DNA of 64,000 nt, from the NCBI GenBank assembly GCA_009602725.1, contig WELB01000001.1, positions 934,646 to 998,645 of the forward strand, read 5' to 3'. Both the position numbers and the translations under genes were made by a program. The notes beneath the pieces were generated by a model that worked only from the letters and a program-made list of their open reading frames with translations, had not been told where the DNA came from and did not search any database. Numbering within the stretch: the stretch's first letter is position 1; the number at the start of each line of letters is the position of its first letter. Shown here one piece after another: positions 33,373 through 43,994 of the stretch. The stretch comes from Spirogloea muscicola. Lineage: Eukaryota; Streptophyta; Zygnematophyceae; Spirogloeales; Spirogloeaceae.

Positions 33373-33855
33373 GTACGCGATTACCCTTCAGTCAGTAGCC
33401 ATCTTTCTATGGCGTTATCAATTTGCAGTACTACTGTTGGACTGTGGCAATAGCAAGAGTATCACCTGAGCCACCGCCAAGAGGTCTTGCAGACGGGGCA
33501 GCGGAGGCATCCCGAAGGATGCTGCGGCTCTACTGGCTGCTATTCAACACAATAAAGACGGCAAAGGCGGGCTTTCTTGACATGCAAGACTGCGGCGTGG
33601 CCCTACTTTCACAAGCGCAGTTGCCAGCATCGACCCAGTCAATCCCCACACAAAGGAGGACGTGCACACTGCATTTTATTTATTGACAAATATGTGTAAA
33701 CGACAGCCTGATGCCCCCCGTATGGCTCTGAACTAAGCCACGTCATTCATTGGCTCAGAAGAGAGATCATGTATCATACAAGGTCCTGGTATGCGAACCC
33801 CCATTTTAGGGGGTGACGAGTGCCTCTTTTCTTCAAGCATCAAGATATGTGGCCA
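33373..33855. other. Intergenic stretch after katanin
   Basis: A plus-strand frame (about 33423-33686) could be an extra 3' exon of katanin if the donor overlapping the stop at 33370 is used, but its sequence is not katanin-like. Nothing else is recognised. Confidence 0.35.
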
Positions 33856-35058
33856 CTAACTTGTCCTCACAAGCCAAGTATCCTCCTTGGCCAGCAAGGA
33901 GCTAGTGAGTGCGACTTTGATCATCTTTTGGTAGACAAGCTCATATTTGCGCACAGCCTGTGATGCTGGGCAGGTGGTCCCATGCCTTCTAACTCTACAA
34001 AATCCGACATGCTTCTGCAGGCAAACTCTCATGCACTGTAACTCGGTAAGCCAGCCTGACTTAAGCCGGTCAAGCATTCAGTGCTCTGCCACCAGACCCG
34101 AGCACCTCCATGCTTTGAAGTGCAGTACCAGGCAGTACAGTTGGCACTTCTGCTAAATTGGTTTTGCTCCAGAGTAGAGCTGCCTCCACTCGCACGTGAC
34201 AAGGTCATGCTATGGCATTGCGGCTCACTCTTCCACTCTCCAAGCAGCAACAGGAGTACCTGACGCATACAGAGCAGTGTCAAGCACCTACTGCAGGTTC
34301 TGTCACAGTAGCAGGTACACTATTGAAGTCAGGAATGTATGCTTTTTGCGGTTATTCTGTTCTCATGTTCCCTAATGCTTCTCTTCATGTCACACCCTTT
34401 ACTCTTTTGTTGTACTCGCCGTTGTACCCAATATTAACAATCATAAGACAAATCGATTCAAAGAGACAAAATGCCTGTTCTTCGGTAGCACATGCTGAGT
34501 ATGTGACCACTGCCAGATGCACTTGTGCAAATGTAGCACACAGAGTCCTCTTAGAGACAGCATATAGATAGACGACCTGCCTCCGTTTGCAAGCAGAGAC
34601 ACTCTATTACTTTCCAACTAGACATGAAGCTTGGCTTATAGACCGTAGATTATTCCAGCTTTCAACTCTGTTTGCATAGGCACAACCAGGTAATGCTATC
34701 AAGCCACACTTGCATATTTGCCCCAATGCAGCAGCCAGTAGCAAGCCGCACTGCTGCATACACTGCTGAACCAGCATGCCGAGTAGTGGGGCCTGTGCGA
34801 CCAGAGCGCCTGTAAGATGGCCCCTGTGCGACCAGAGCGCCTGCAAGAGGCCCCCAGCTCTGCAAGTGCTCGGCCCATATTGCCTCACTGAACGTTTGGC
34901 TTTATGTCGACCTTTGGAAGCTGAGGACCGACTTGGCTGTGGGTCGTCGTGGCTTACCGCATTGCGGGCAGTACTTGAAGTTCGGCGCCAGTGAGGCACC
35001 GCAGCTGGGGCACCGCAGGTCGGCAGCAGCTTCTGGCGGCGGCGGCGGGGGCGGCCGC
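33856..35058 (-). CDS. Poorly resolved gene with a CxxC zinc-ribbon exon
   Basis: One minus-strand exon (35058 to 34958) encodes a proline-rich lead, then RCPSCGASLAPNFKYCPQCG, a clear double CxxC zinc ribbon, ending at a good donor (CAATGCG|GTAAGC). About 0.9 kb further on, an exon following the acceptor CATCACAG (about 33963) encodes AVRKYELVYQKMIKVALTSS then LLAKEDTWLVRTS, with the stop at 33856-33858. Linking the two is inference, and the exons between are not resolved. An in-frame stop just upstream of the ribbon means an earlier exon must supply the start, perhaps in the GC-rich island at 35.4-35.7 kb. The intron at 34792-34850 contains a 31-bp direct repeat. Function unknown. Confidence 0.35.
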
Positions 35059-35219
35059 GGCGGCTACCGCGTGGCCTGCATGGCGACAGCTTATGGCGAG
35101 TGAGCAGCAGGTGAAGTCAGGGGTTGTGGGTTGGTGGGGATTAGAAGCGGCAGGGCCAGCTCGGCTAGTCTTCCTGACTTGCCGCTATTAACCAGAGGTT
35201 ACAAAGTGATTATCCTTCT

Positions 35220-35628
35220 TGGCCCTTGCTGAGTGATGTCTTTCAGTGCCTTTCAGTGGCCCTTTGAGACCTTGTCACTCCTTCCCGGGCTGGGCTGCTC
35301 ACAGCCCTCGGCCCCATTAGGAGAGCCACGTTCGATTCTCGAGCTGACACCAACCGCGCAGCCCTCCATGAAAAGGCGGTTCTGGGCACCGGCAAATACA
35401 GCGACGGCGCGGCCATGGCGGCGGGGGTCCTGACCGCAAGCTGGTCGGGGTCGACGGCGGCGACGAGGCCGCAGGAGGGTCAGGCGAGGCCGCGGCGCCG
35501 ACCCCAGCGCCAGACCGGCAGCGCGCAGACGCGCAGCGCCTGCTGCAGCTCCACAGCGTCGGCGGGCGCGCCGCAGCGCNCTCCTCATATCCGCAGCAGC
35601 TCCGCCGTCGCCTCCTCCGCCGCCGCCT

Positions 35629-35661
<33 letters not shown>

Positions 35662-36070
35662 CCGCGGCGGCGTGCATGGCCATGGGGGGCGGCCTGCAGG
35701 CGGGGTAAGGACAGTGGCGGCTTCGCTGCGTGCCCAGTGGCGCGAGCATTGACCCACGTTCGAGCCCTTCTAGCATAGAATTTGCTCTTAGTTATCCCGT
35801 TCTTTGCAGTCGCTTCCACCCCAAGCACCGCATTGGCATTGTTTGGCCTCCCCTGTCAGGTCATGCGCACCCCGCGCCTCCTCATCTTTGCGCTGGTCTT
35901 CTACAGCCATAGCCTTCGCTTATAGAAACTGTCTATGGGGCCTTGTACCTGACCTCTCATTCTATTATGGCTGGCACCTCACAGCCCTCGCCCTCTTCTA
36001 CCGAGCTGCTAATTTTCCTCTTTTGGGCTGGTCTTCCACAGCCATCGCCACAGTAGGGTGAATGAGCTCT
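35220..36070. repeat. Diverged hairpin and tail repeats around a GC-rich island
   Basis: Inverted hairpin modules occur at about 35288-35305 (GGGCTGGGCTGCTCACAGCCC), 35965-35985 and 36026-36045. A diverged tail block (CGCATTGGCATTGTTTGGCC...CCCCGCGCCTCCTC) lies at about 35825-35885. Between them, 35415-35700 is a (GCC)n-rich island with a single n at 35580. Short Ala-rich frames there on both strands could be first exons, but none is supported by a downstream exon. Confidence 0.45.
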
Positions 36071-36702
36071 TTCCTTTCTTTACAAGCTCGTCCACCTTGA
36101 GAGCACCACTGATCCCTCTCAATTCCACAACCTCCTCTGCGCGCACTCGGCTGGTTTGCACATGTGCTAGCTACTTCAACTTGCCCCGGTTCTTACATGT
36201 GCTGCCTTCATTTAGTGGTCATTCTGACTCTTTGATGTTGTGTGCGTTGAGTATCTGTTCGTATGAATTTAACAGGTTGGATGAATTATGGAGGGACGTA
36301 TCATTATATAGCTGGTACTTGCTACTGTCAGGAGACGAGCAACGATCAACATATGACGTGCTGTCCATAAGACGAACGACTTGATCTCTTCATGCAGCAA
36401 GGGAGGATGAAGCTGCTGTAGTGTGTTACAACTCTAATCTTGACGCACGTCTATGAGGGGCTGCTGCTAGCGGAATGGAAAGAGAGAAGATGGCTTCCAG
36501 TGCATGTTGCTGTCCTACTGCAGCAGCACTTTGAGCGCAAGCTACAGTGAGAGCATGATGAGTTGCTTGAGATGAGCCAATTGCCATGATTGCCATAAAT
36601 CTGGCTAACAGCACAATTGGTGAGCACCAGTGGCAGCATGGCACAGTAACCAACATGAAGTAAACCTGCAGCAACAAGTTGTCGAAGTGCAGCCTAATCT
36701 CC
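36071..36702. other. Intergenic, no gene recognised
   Basis: This is a moderate-GC stretch downstream of the RHM stop codon. It presumably contains the RHM 3' UTR. I see no conserved frame, RNA gene or recognisable repeat in it. Confidence 0.4.
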
Positions 36703-39700
36703 TCACGTCTTTGGCGTCTTCCTGTTTGGCTCGTACACATACTTGATGAGGGACTCCTTGATTGAGAGGATCTCTGGAAACTCCTTCTGCAGCTTTGTAG
36801 CATCGAGCTCATTGTTGCTCCTGGCAGCCACAATAACCTTGGCCTGGCAGAGACATCACAAGTCAGACAGTCTGTGTGTCAGACACTCTACTGAAGAAGG
36901 TACTAAAAGATGACACTCAGTTGGCAATCAATGAAGAATCGTTGGACATCCTTGCCAGTATAGCAATGTGTTGCTTGACAAGGAGGATAGCAGACCTGCT
37001 CCTCAAGCGAGAAGTTTGTCCACTTGAAGGAAGAGTCAATGTATTCCTTGTAAAGCTCCAAGACTTCATTGTGACTGATGACACCCGGGTTGGTGAAATT
37101 CCAGATACCACGCAAATCACGTTTGGCCATCTCGATGCTTATTGGCAGGAGCTCATCAAGCACAGTCATTGAGTTCGGAATGTTGACAACCTGCCAAAGA
37201 CAAACCAGCTTCTCAGCTTGAACGTATGTCCCAGGAAGCATTTGCTGCATTCTCTGCTGTCCAATGCCCTGTCCTTGAGATCTTGTTAAGCACAAAGACA
37301 GAGGAGGTAGAAGCACGCTTCCTACCTTCTGATAGCGACTGATCTTGGTGATGAAATTCCGAGGATTTGCTAGGTCAGATGTGATAGGCATGCGCACGCG
37401 CAGAATGGCCACATTCTCAAACTGCTGCAGAAGTTCTTCAACCTGGCCATTGATGTCACAAGAAGCACTCTATCAGAACGAAGAACCATAGCTGGTTGTG
37501 AGCTATGTGACAATGGTCATTGCAATGCTCAGCTTAGCACACAATCTTTATAGCTTACTTTAAGAAGTTGCAAGCTGCTGACAACAAAGTCTAAGAACAA
37601 AAAAAGCTTCAAGACAAGGTGGACACACCATGGCCTTTGTCCTTGAGTAATAAGAGCCGAAGAAGTTAGGAATATCCTCTTCTTTGAAGCCTACTCCACT
37701 ACCTTCCGGATGCTTTTCGTCATACTCAAAGATGCAACCCGTGGCATAGTTGATCATTGTCAGGTTGTGGCTTCTGCAGTAGAGAATGTAAGTCACATCA
37801 CAATAATCAGCTTCTTGGGAGGGTTGTGGTGAACACCTATCCAATTTGATAAGTACTTGTAGATGAAAACCCAAGTTTAGCTGACTGACAATACAAGCAG
37901 TTGCATTCTGCACTCTACTTCTGACCCCAAAACCAGATCCGCAGATGAGGTACATACCTGGTGACATCGGCAAGGTTAAGCACCCCAACAACGTTGGCAC
38001 GGATGACATCCACCTTGTGAGTTTCGCACCAATCAACATTTGGCCTGCCTGTGACTCCCGCAGCATTGAAGACATGGGTAGGCTGCACACTTGCAATATC
38101 CGCCTCTAAGGCTGACCTGTCCTCCAGGCGACCAGTTCCATACTCCCAAGGAATGCCCTAACACGTACTCACAAACAGTCAGTCCCATCTTGCGGCGGAC
38201 TGCAATTATGAAGCTCAACAGGACCAGACTGGGTCAGCTGCCGTAGATGCCTCTTCTGAAGCAGCATGTCAAGCTTGTGCACACCTGCTTTGTGCAGAGT
38301 TCCCCGAGCAAACCACCAATCCATCCAGTTTTTCCATAGATCAAGAACTTGTATGGAGATGGAGCATGTCCATTGGCAGTGGGGCCATTCTCGTTGTTCA
38401 CTTTGACTTCGTCAATTTGCGTGCTGCTGACGCTCTTCTCTAAGTTTGCTATGGTAAGCATCCGCGGGTGAGGCACAAGAGCGCCAGAAACATCACCCCA
38501 GTAGTCACGATGCCTGCATAATCACACGTCTCACAACAGCTCAATATCACTTGGAAGTCCAAACAACCCTGAAGTATGCAAATCATCATATTGACAAACA
38601 AGCTTGCCACAAAGACCACAATGACATTGTCATGACCATCCAATTGCCCCCTAGGCTTGAAGTTGCGAAAGCTTACCCCCTGTACCACTCAAGTGTCTTC
38701 TTCAGACCATCCTCCCAAGTGGTCCTCTCTCTCCAACCCAGAGCAGTAAGCTTAGCATCATCCAGGAAGTAACGCTGTGCAAGACAACAAATCGAGTCAA
38801 ACAAAGCATCTGCACATCTTCCTGTCACCTTCTTGAGACTGAATACAAAGGCGTGGCATTGTAGCAGACAAGACCCTGTGGCAAGCTTGATGGTTGTCAT
38901 ACCTGGTCATTGAAGGGCCTGTTGTCAACAAACTTTACCACCTTGTTGAAGTCCAAGCCAAGTATGTTGCAGATGTCATTGGCAACATCAATTACACGTC
39001 TCTCCTTCTTTGTTCCAATGTTGTACACGTGGCCAACAAGGCCCTGGAAGCAAAGACGTTATGTCAGTTACCACTGAGGCATCTCTCAGAGTTGGAGAAA
39101 GGACATCTCATTCAGACACTGCTTACAAGATGGCATATTCCGCCTGACATGAATAGGACTTGCATAACTAGTAACTAAGCTCAGAAGGAACAGCCAGGTT
39201 CGCTACAGTTAGAACAGAATTGATGCAGGAGTGCAGTAGCTGCTTCTTGCTCACCTTATGGAGTATAGTGTCGAAGGCCTCAGCGACGTCTTCTGCGTAC
39301 AGATAGCTGCGCACATTGGAGCCGTCTCCATGAATGGGCAAGGGCTTACCCTGGGAAGAAACAGAAGATTGCCAGGCTGTCAACTACGTGAAAGCAGGAG
39401 CACAGCTTAGAGGTGTATTGATGCATCGTGTCACTGCGAAGGCTAGAGCATCAACAATAGACTGACCTGCATTGCAAGAAGTAAGAACTTGGGAATGAGC
39501 TTCTCAGGAAACTGCTGTGGTCCGTATACGTTGTTTCCACGAGTTGTAATGAATGGGATCCCATAAGACTGACCATATGCCATCACAAGCATCTCAGCTC
39601 CGGCTTTGGTTGCAGAGTAAGGGTTCGTAGGCAACAATTGGGAAGCTTCGTGGTTCCCAACAATGGCATCTGCTTCAGTCTCTCCGTAAACCTCGTCTGC

Positions 39701-40340
39701 AAAACAGCACAATAGTAGTGTCAACCCCAGGAAAGAGGAAGTCAAGCTTGATTAGAAAAGAGTGTGCTGGAGAAGGAGTTGTATACGTTCTGTGCCCTGC
39801 CATTGACGACAGAGTCTTTGTCGATATGGACCTGTGCTGACGTGAATGAATCTTCTGATGGCAGGTGCAGAGACTTTGCATGCCTCCAGCAGCACATGAG
39901 TACCGTAGATATTGTTCTTGGTGAATTCGAAACTGCAAGGATAGAAACAGTCATCAGAGCGTGCAACGCACCAGTATGACATGCTTGGAATGCTAGAGAT
40001 TCTCATCAATTGGCTTGTAGGATATGGTGTCAGACCTATTCCCGAATGAGTTGTCGACATGAGTCTGGGCCGCGAAGTGCATGATGGTGTCGATTTTCTC
40101 GGTGAGCAGGACGTAGTTGACGAGGTCAGCGCTGGCAATGTCGCCTTTGACAAACTTGAAGTTAGGATGACGGAAGCAGTCCTCGAGGTTCTTGAGGCTG
40201 GAGCAGTAGTCCAGCTTGTCCAGCACCACGATCTTGCACTGCGGGTACTTCTTGACCAGCCGGTTGGCGACATGCGAGGCGATGAAGCCGGCGGCGCCGG
40301 TGATGAGGATCGTCCGCGGCGTGTACGCCTGCTCGGCCAT
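36703..40340 (-). CDS. RHM: Bifunctional UDP-rhamnose synthase (RHM)
   Basis: Cytosolic fusion enzyme that converts UDP-glucose to UDP-L-rhamnose for pectin and other glycans. The N-terminal half is the NAD-dependent UDP-glucose 4,6-dehydratase: ILITGAAGFIASHVANRLVK (GxxGxxA), TIMHFAAQTHVDNSFGN, STDEVYGE, NPYSATKAGAEMLVMAYGQS (YxxxK), RGNNVYGPQQFPEKLIPKF, GDGSNVRSYLYAEDVAEAF, GHVYNIGTKKERRVIDVAND and ERTTWEDGLKKTLEWY. The exon at about 38470-38510 has DYWGDVSGALVPHPRM. The C-terminal half is the 3,5-epimerase/4-keto-reductase: FLIYGKTGWIGGLLGELC, THVFNAAGVTGRPNVDWCET, SYYSRTKAM (YxxxK), LRVRMPITSDLANPRNFI and GIWNFTNPGVISHNEVLELY. The start is the ATG complementary to 40338-40340 (MAEQAYTPRTIL); the stop is complementary to 36703-36705, after YVYEPNRKTPKT. 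Both domains are complete and full-length for plant RHM. Confidence 0.95.
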
Positions 40341-41600
40341 CCCGGCTGCAGCAGGGGGTTCGCCAACAAGGGCGCGAACGAGCGCGGCGAGCGAGCCGGC
40401 GGGCTCGCGGGAGGACAAGGCCTTGGAAGCCGCGCCCGCAGGGCAACGCGAGGCGGCCGCCGCTGAGGGGGNGGCGACCTCGGGGGGGGGAGGGAGTGTG
40501 CAGTAAAGAGGGGACGGCTGGTGGCGGCGCCGGGGAGGAGGGAGGGAGGGAGGGAGGAGGGAGGGCGCCCCGCCCGCGGCGCGCCAGCCCGCCCTAGCAC
40601 CCCCCTCCTCCCGCACCCCCCTCCTCCCAACGGCACGCTCTCGCCCCCGGCCCGGCAGTTGGCGCCATCCCAGGGAGGCTCGGAATCCGCTGTCGCGTTA
40701 TTACACCGCTGGCCCCGCCGGGGCCGTCGAATCCGACGCCCGGCCCGTTGGCTATGTGTCGCCAAACGGGGCCGAGGGACCCCCCCTCCCGGGGGGAGAC
40801 CGCGGGCTGGGGCTCCCTAAACTCGCCCGGGATGCTGGATTCCGTTGCCAAGGCAGGGACGGAAACAAGGATAAGGCCCACCGGGGTGCGAGAGCACGCC
40901 GAACGGGTCGGAGCGAACGGAGATAGTCCTCTGCGTGTATTTGTTCCCTGCCGGCTGTTTGGCGCGACGCAGCCCAGAGCTCTGCAGACCCAAACCAGGG
41001 GGCCCCGCAGAGGATTGGCGGGACCTCCCCCCGGCCTTCTGGACGGGACACCCCCGCCCGCCTTCGCCGCTGCTGCCTTTTGAGGCGCCGTTCTGATGCC
41101 ACTAAATGCCACGTCAAGGCCACGTTGGCACTTGTGTGGCTGCGGACTCAGCTCCACGTCGGCAATAGTACCGAGGGTCGCGTTGCCACGTCGGCCCTCT
41201 CACCGCGGCCATTGAAGCTCGCCCGAGCGCCTTGCCCCTCTCGCCGCCACCCTCGCCTCCGCCGCCGCAGCTGCCGCGGCCACAGCGCGCCAACCCTGGC
41301 GGCCTCGGCTGCAGCACGCTTGCAAGCTGTGCCATTTCGTCGAGCTGCTGCGCTGCTCGGCACATTGCCTACATTCATTCGACGACCGATTGCTGCCGGC
41401 CAAGCCGCTCTTGCTGTGCCCTCACGTACGAGCCGGAGACACGGCCTGTGTGGCCCGCTTTCAGTCAGAGGCTCCACGATGGATGTAGCTGCTAGCCATG
41501 GTGGATGAGGTTGCAAATTCGATAGCGGTCAGGCCAACAAGGAGCCTGTACAGGAGGCAGGGACTCGTGTGAGAGCTCAACACTTCGGTGTCCGTGGCTG
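40341..41600. other. GC-rich intergenic region upstream of RHM
   Basis: The first 250 bp (with a single n at 40472 and a GGGA-rich run at 40530-40560) probably contain the RHM promoter and 5' UTR. From 40600 to 41500 the DNA stays GC-rich with open frames on both strands, but I find no recognisable domain or consistent exon structure. Confidence 0.35.
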
Positions 41601-42060
41601 GAGGCTCTAGCGATAACCAAGTACGAGGACACCGGGGAAGTTTTCAGCGTAGGCCTGCAGGAGGCTGTCTCTGGCTCCGCTTAGTCGAGGTACTGCTATC
41701 CTACAGCAGCATCAGCATGAAGGATGACAGCAACTTGCTGGAAGATGGGCATAAAGCAACGCTGCTGACAACAGAGCCCAGCAGCCGGGCTCAAGACTTG
41801 TTCTCTTTCTTGACTGGTGTCGTTGAGGACGTGAGATTCCCACCACCTTCCACAACTTCCACATCCTGCACAAGGCTTCAGTCTGTCCTCCCTGCTCACA
41901 CTTTCTTAGCGGACTACTTCAGCTGCGCTAAGCACTTGACATATGACATGTGTAATGTAGACTGCAGCATTTGGTCATGGGTGGCCAGGTCTTACCCGCC
42001 TACCTTCTCATTTCCCTCTCTGCTTTATCTTCTTGAAGCCATTGCTGCTGCTTGACTGCC

Positions 42061-42637
42061 CTGCTTCAGATGGAGGGTGCAACGGGGCATATTGATTTGG
42101 AGTTGAGATCCAAGATTGAGGCTCTCAAAGTAGAGACAAGACGATTACCAGACCCCTCCAGCTTCCAGATGAATGAGGTCCTCCTTCAATCTTTCCAATC
42201 AGTGCATCAATATGTCATGTTCCTTGAGCTCGCAGTGAAATTGCTCAGGGTGTCAGTACGCCTATCAAGCATCGTGAAAAGGGTGGCTCAGCTTAATCTC
42301 TTATGTGCTTGCTGCATGTACTGAGAACCAGCGAATATGCTCCTTTTCCTCTCACTTGTGCTTCAGCTGGAACAGCAGATGAAGCTCCACTCATATATGC
42401 TTGGCGGCTGAGAATACTGATGCCTTCTCATCCTGCACTGAACAGCTGGAGTTGGCCAGCCGCTTGGATCAACTGGAGCAGCGTTTAGTATCGCTAGACA
42501 GGAAAATCAGCACCGTTACATCTGATGCTCTGGTCACTGACATCCTAAAAGACAGCTCCAACCTCTGGCTTCCTGTAATAACTGCTGATGCCCAGCAGCG
42601 GCGCAGTAATTCTGCTGGGGGGAGCTCACATTCTTGA
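42061..42637 (+). CDS. Coiled-coil protein gene, partly resolved
   Basis: An exon after the acceptor CTTCAG (42061-42171) encodes MEGATGHIDLELRSKIEALK then VETRRLPDPSSFQMNE. A second one (about 42402-42637) encodes CTEQLELASRLDQLEQRLVS then LDRKISTVTSDALV, a strong heptad pattern. Possible flanking exons lie near 41718-41820 (MKDDSNLLEDGHKATLL) and about 42891-42955 (VPSLLRAVKKAEQVADCPFR). The general layout, short coiled-coil exons, recalls dynactin p50 or similar scaffold proteins, but no signature confirms this. Strand and coding nature are reasonably supported; identity is not. Confidence 0.35.
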
Positions 42638-43011
42638 CAGATTTTGAATGTTTGGTATAGCTGATGACTAGATTGATGATTGTAGTACTTAGCGTTCACA
42701 TTAGTATGCTGGTACTATCAGCTCGTTGACATGATTGTGATGGCTGAGAGATTGGGTGCTGTGTTGCATGTACTAGCTGCTCTTTTTGCAGTTATTGCTT
42801 GCAGTGCAGCGGAAGTGCCTCCGGACTGTTGAGCAGGTTTGGCATTTGGGCGTGCACAGGTCTCAGTGCTTGCCACATAGTTTATGTAGAGGTGCCCTCA
42901 CTGCTCCGTGCAGTCAAGAAGGCGGAGCAGGTTGCTGATTGCCCCTTTAGATGTGAGATGGAGCAGTTGGTAGTAGATCACAGAAGTACCATATCTAGAT
43001 TAAGCCATTGA

Positions 43012-43219
43012 CATCGTCGAATTTGTGAACCCTGCGAGGGCCCAATTCAGCAGAGCTGTCAAATTCTGCTCTCGCAAAGCCCCTTCCCCCGCCAACCCCC
43101 CCGCCCTGTTAGTGACCACTTGCTGTAAATGGCCAGCGTGTGAGAGAGTTTACAGTGGTGTCCAGGCGTGCAGATGGCGAATATCTGTTGTTGTGAGGTT
43201 GCCACACTGGCAAGAAGTT

Positions 43220-43263
<44 letters not shown>

Positions 43264-43994
43264 ACTTACTCTAGCAAAGAGAGAGGTTGGCAAGTGGGAC
43301 TAAGCCAATAGGAAATAATGAGACGAGAGTGACGGTGCACAATGCACAAAATTGAAAGGGAGACAGAATCAGCCAATATATTTTGTTGGCAAAAGCTAGT
43401 GCAAAGAAAGGGGCTACACAAAGCAAAGCCCTTTGTCAAGGGAGGCTAAGGAGCAGTGCGATAGCCGGCTGTAGGCCGACTTCAGTATCACAAGTAAGCT
43501 CATATGGATCCAACAGGTCAACTACAAAGCGGCAGCTCGAAGAAACAGCACTTCCAATGTAAGGCAGTGGCATTGAGTGGCGAGCCCAAAGACTGTGCAA
43601 GCTTTGAGGGCCCATGCTCGGAGCGCAGGGCCTGGCAAGACAAGATGTACATGTTCTTCCGCCCTCTCCTGGAAGCGTCATTTCTCCGAAAGGCGGGAGA
43701 AGAGGCTGTGAAAGGCCAGGCCGGAAAGTGGCAAACGAGCAGGCAGGAACGCAGAGGATCGCACAGGCCACGTGAGGCCACTTGAGGAGGGAGGGCGGAG
43801 GCGTGGGGCAGGGGCCCGGCAAGTTATTGATGAGAAGCCGGGGAGAGGGAGGGCGGGCGGCGGGGAGGGGGGGGAGGCCCCCGGCAATCAGGGCAGCCAA
43901 GGGCTCCCCCCCCCCACTCGCGAAACCATCAGTGATCATTGCCCTCAGCGCGCACAGGCCAGGCCGCCGCCGCCGCCGCTGCCGCNGGCCGGCC
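43012..43994. repeat. Upstream region of the IDH gene: (GA)n and a hairpin module
   Basis: A perfect (GA)n microsatellite lies at about 43222-43259. A diverged hairpin module (GAGGCTGTGAAAGGCCAGGCC) is at about 43701-43721. A purine-rich, GC-rich stretch (43780-43990) with a single n at 43986 leads into the IDH start codon. No gene is recognised. Confidence 0.5.

Noticed and set aside
40521-41508. Several GC-rich open frames upstream of RHM
   Set aside because: Both strands are open in several frames and none shows a motif or splice pattern; treated as promoter or intergenic DNA.
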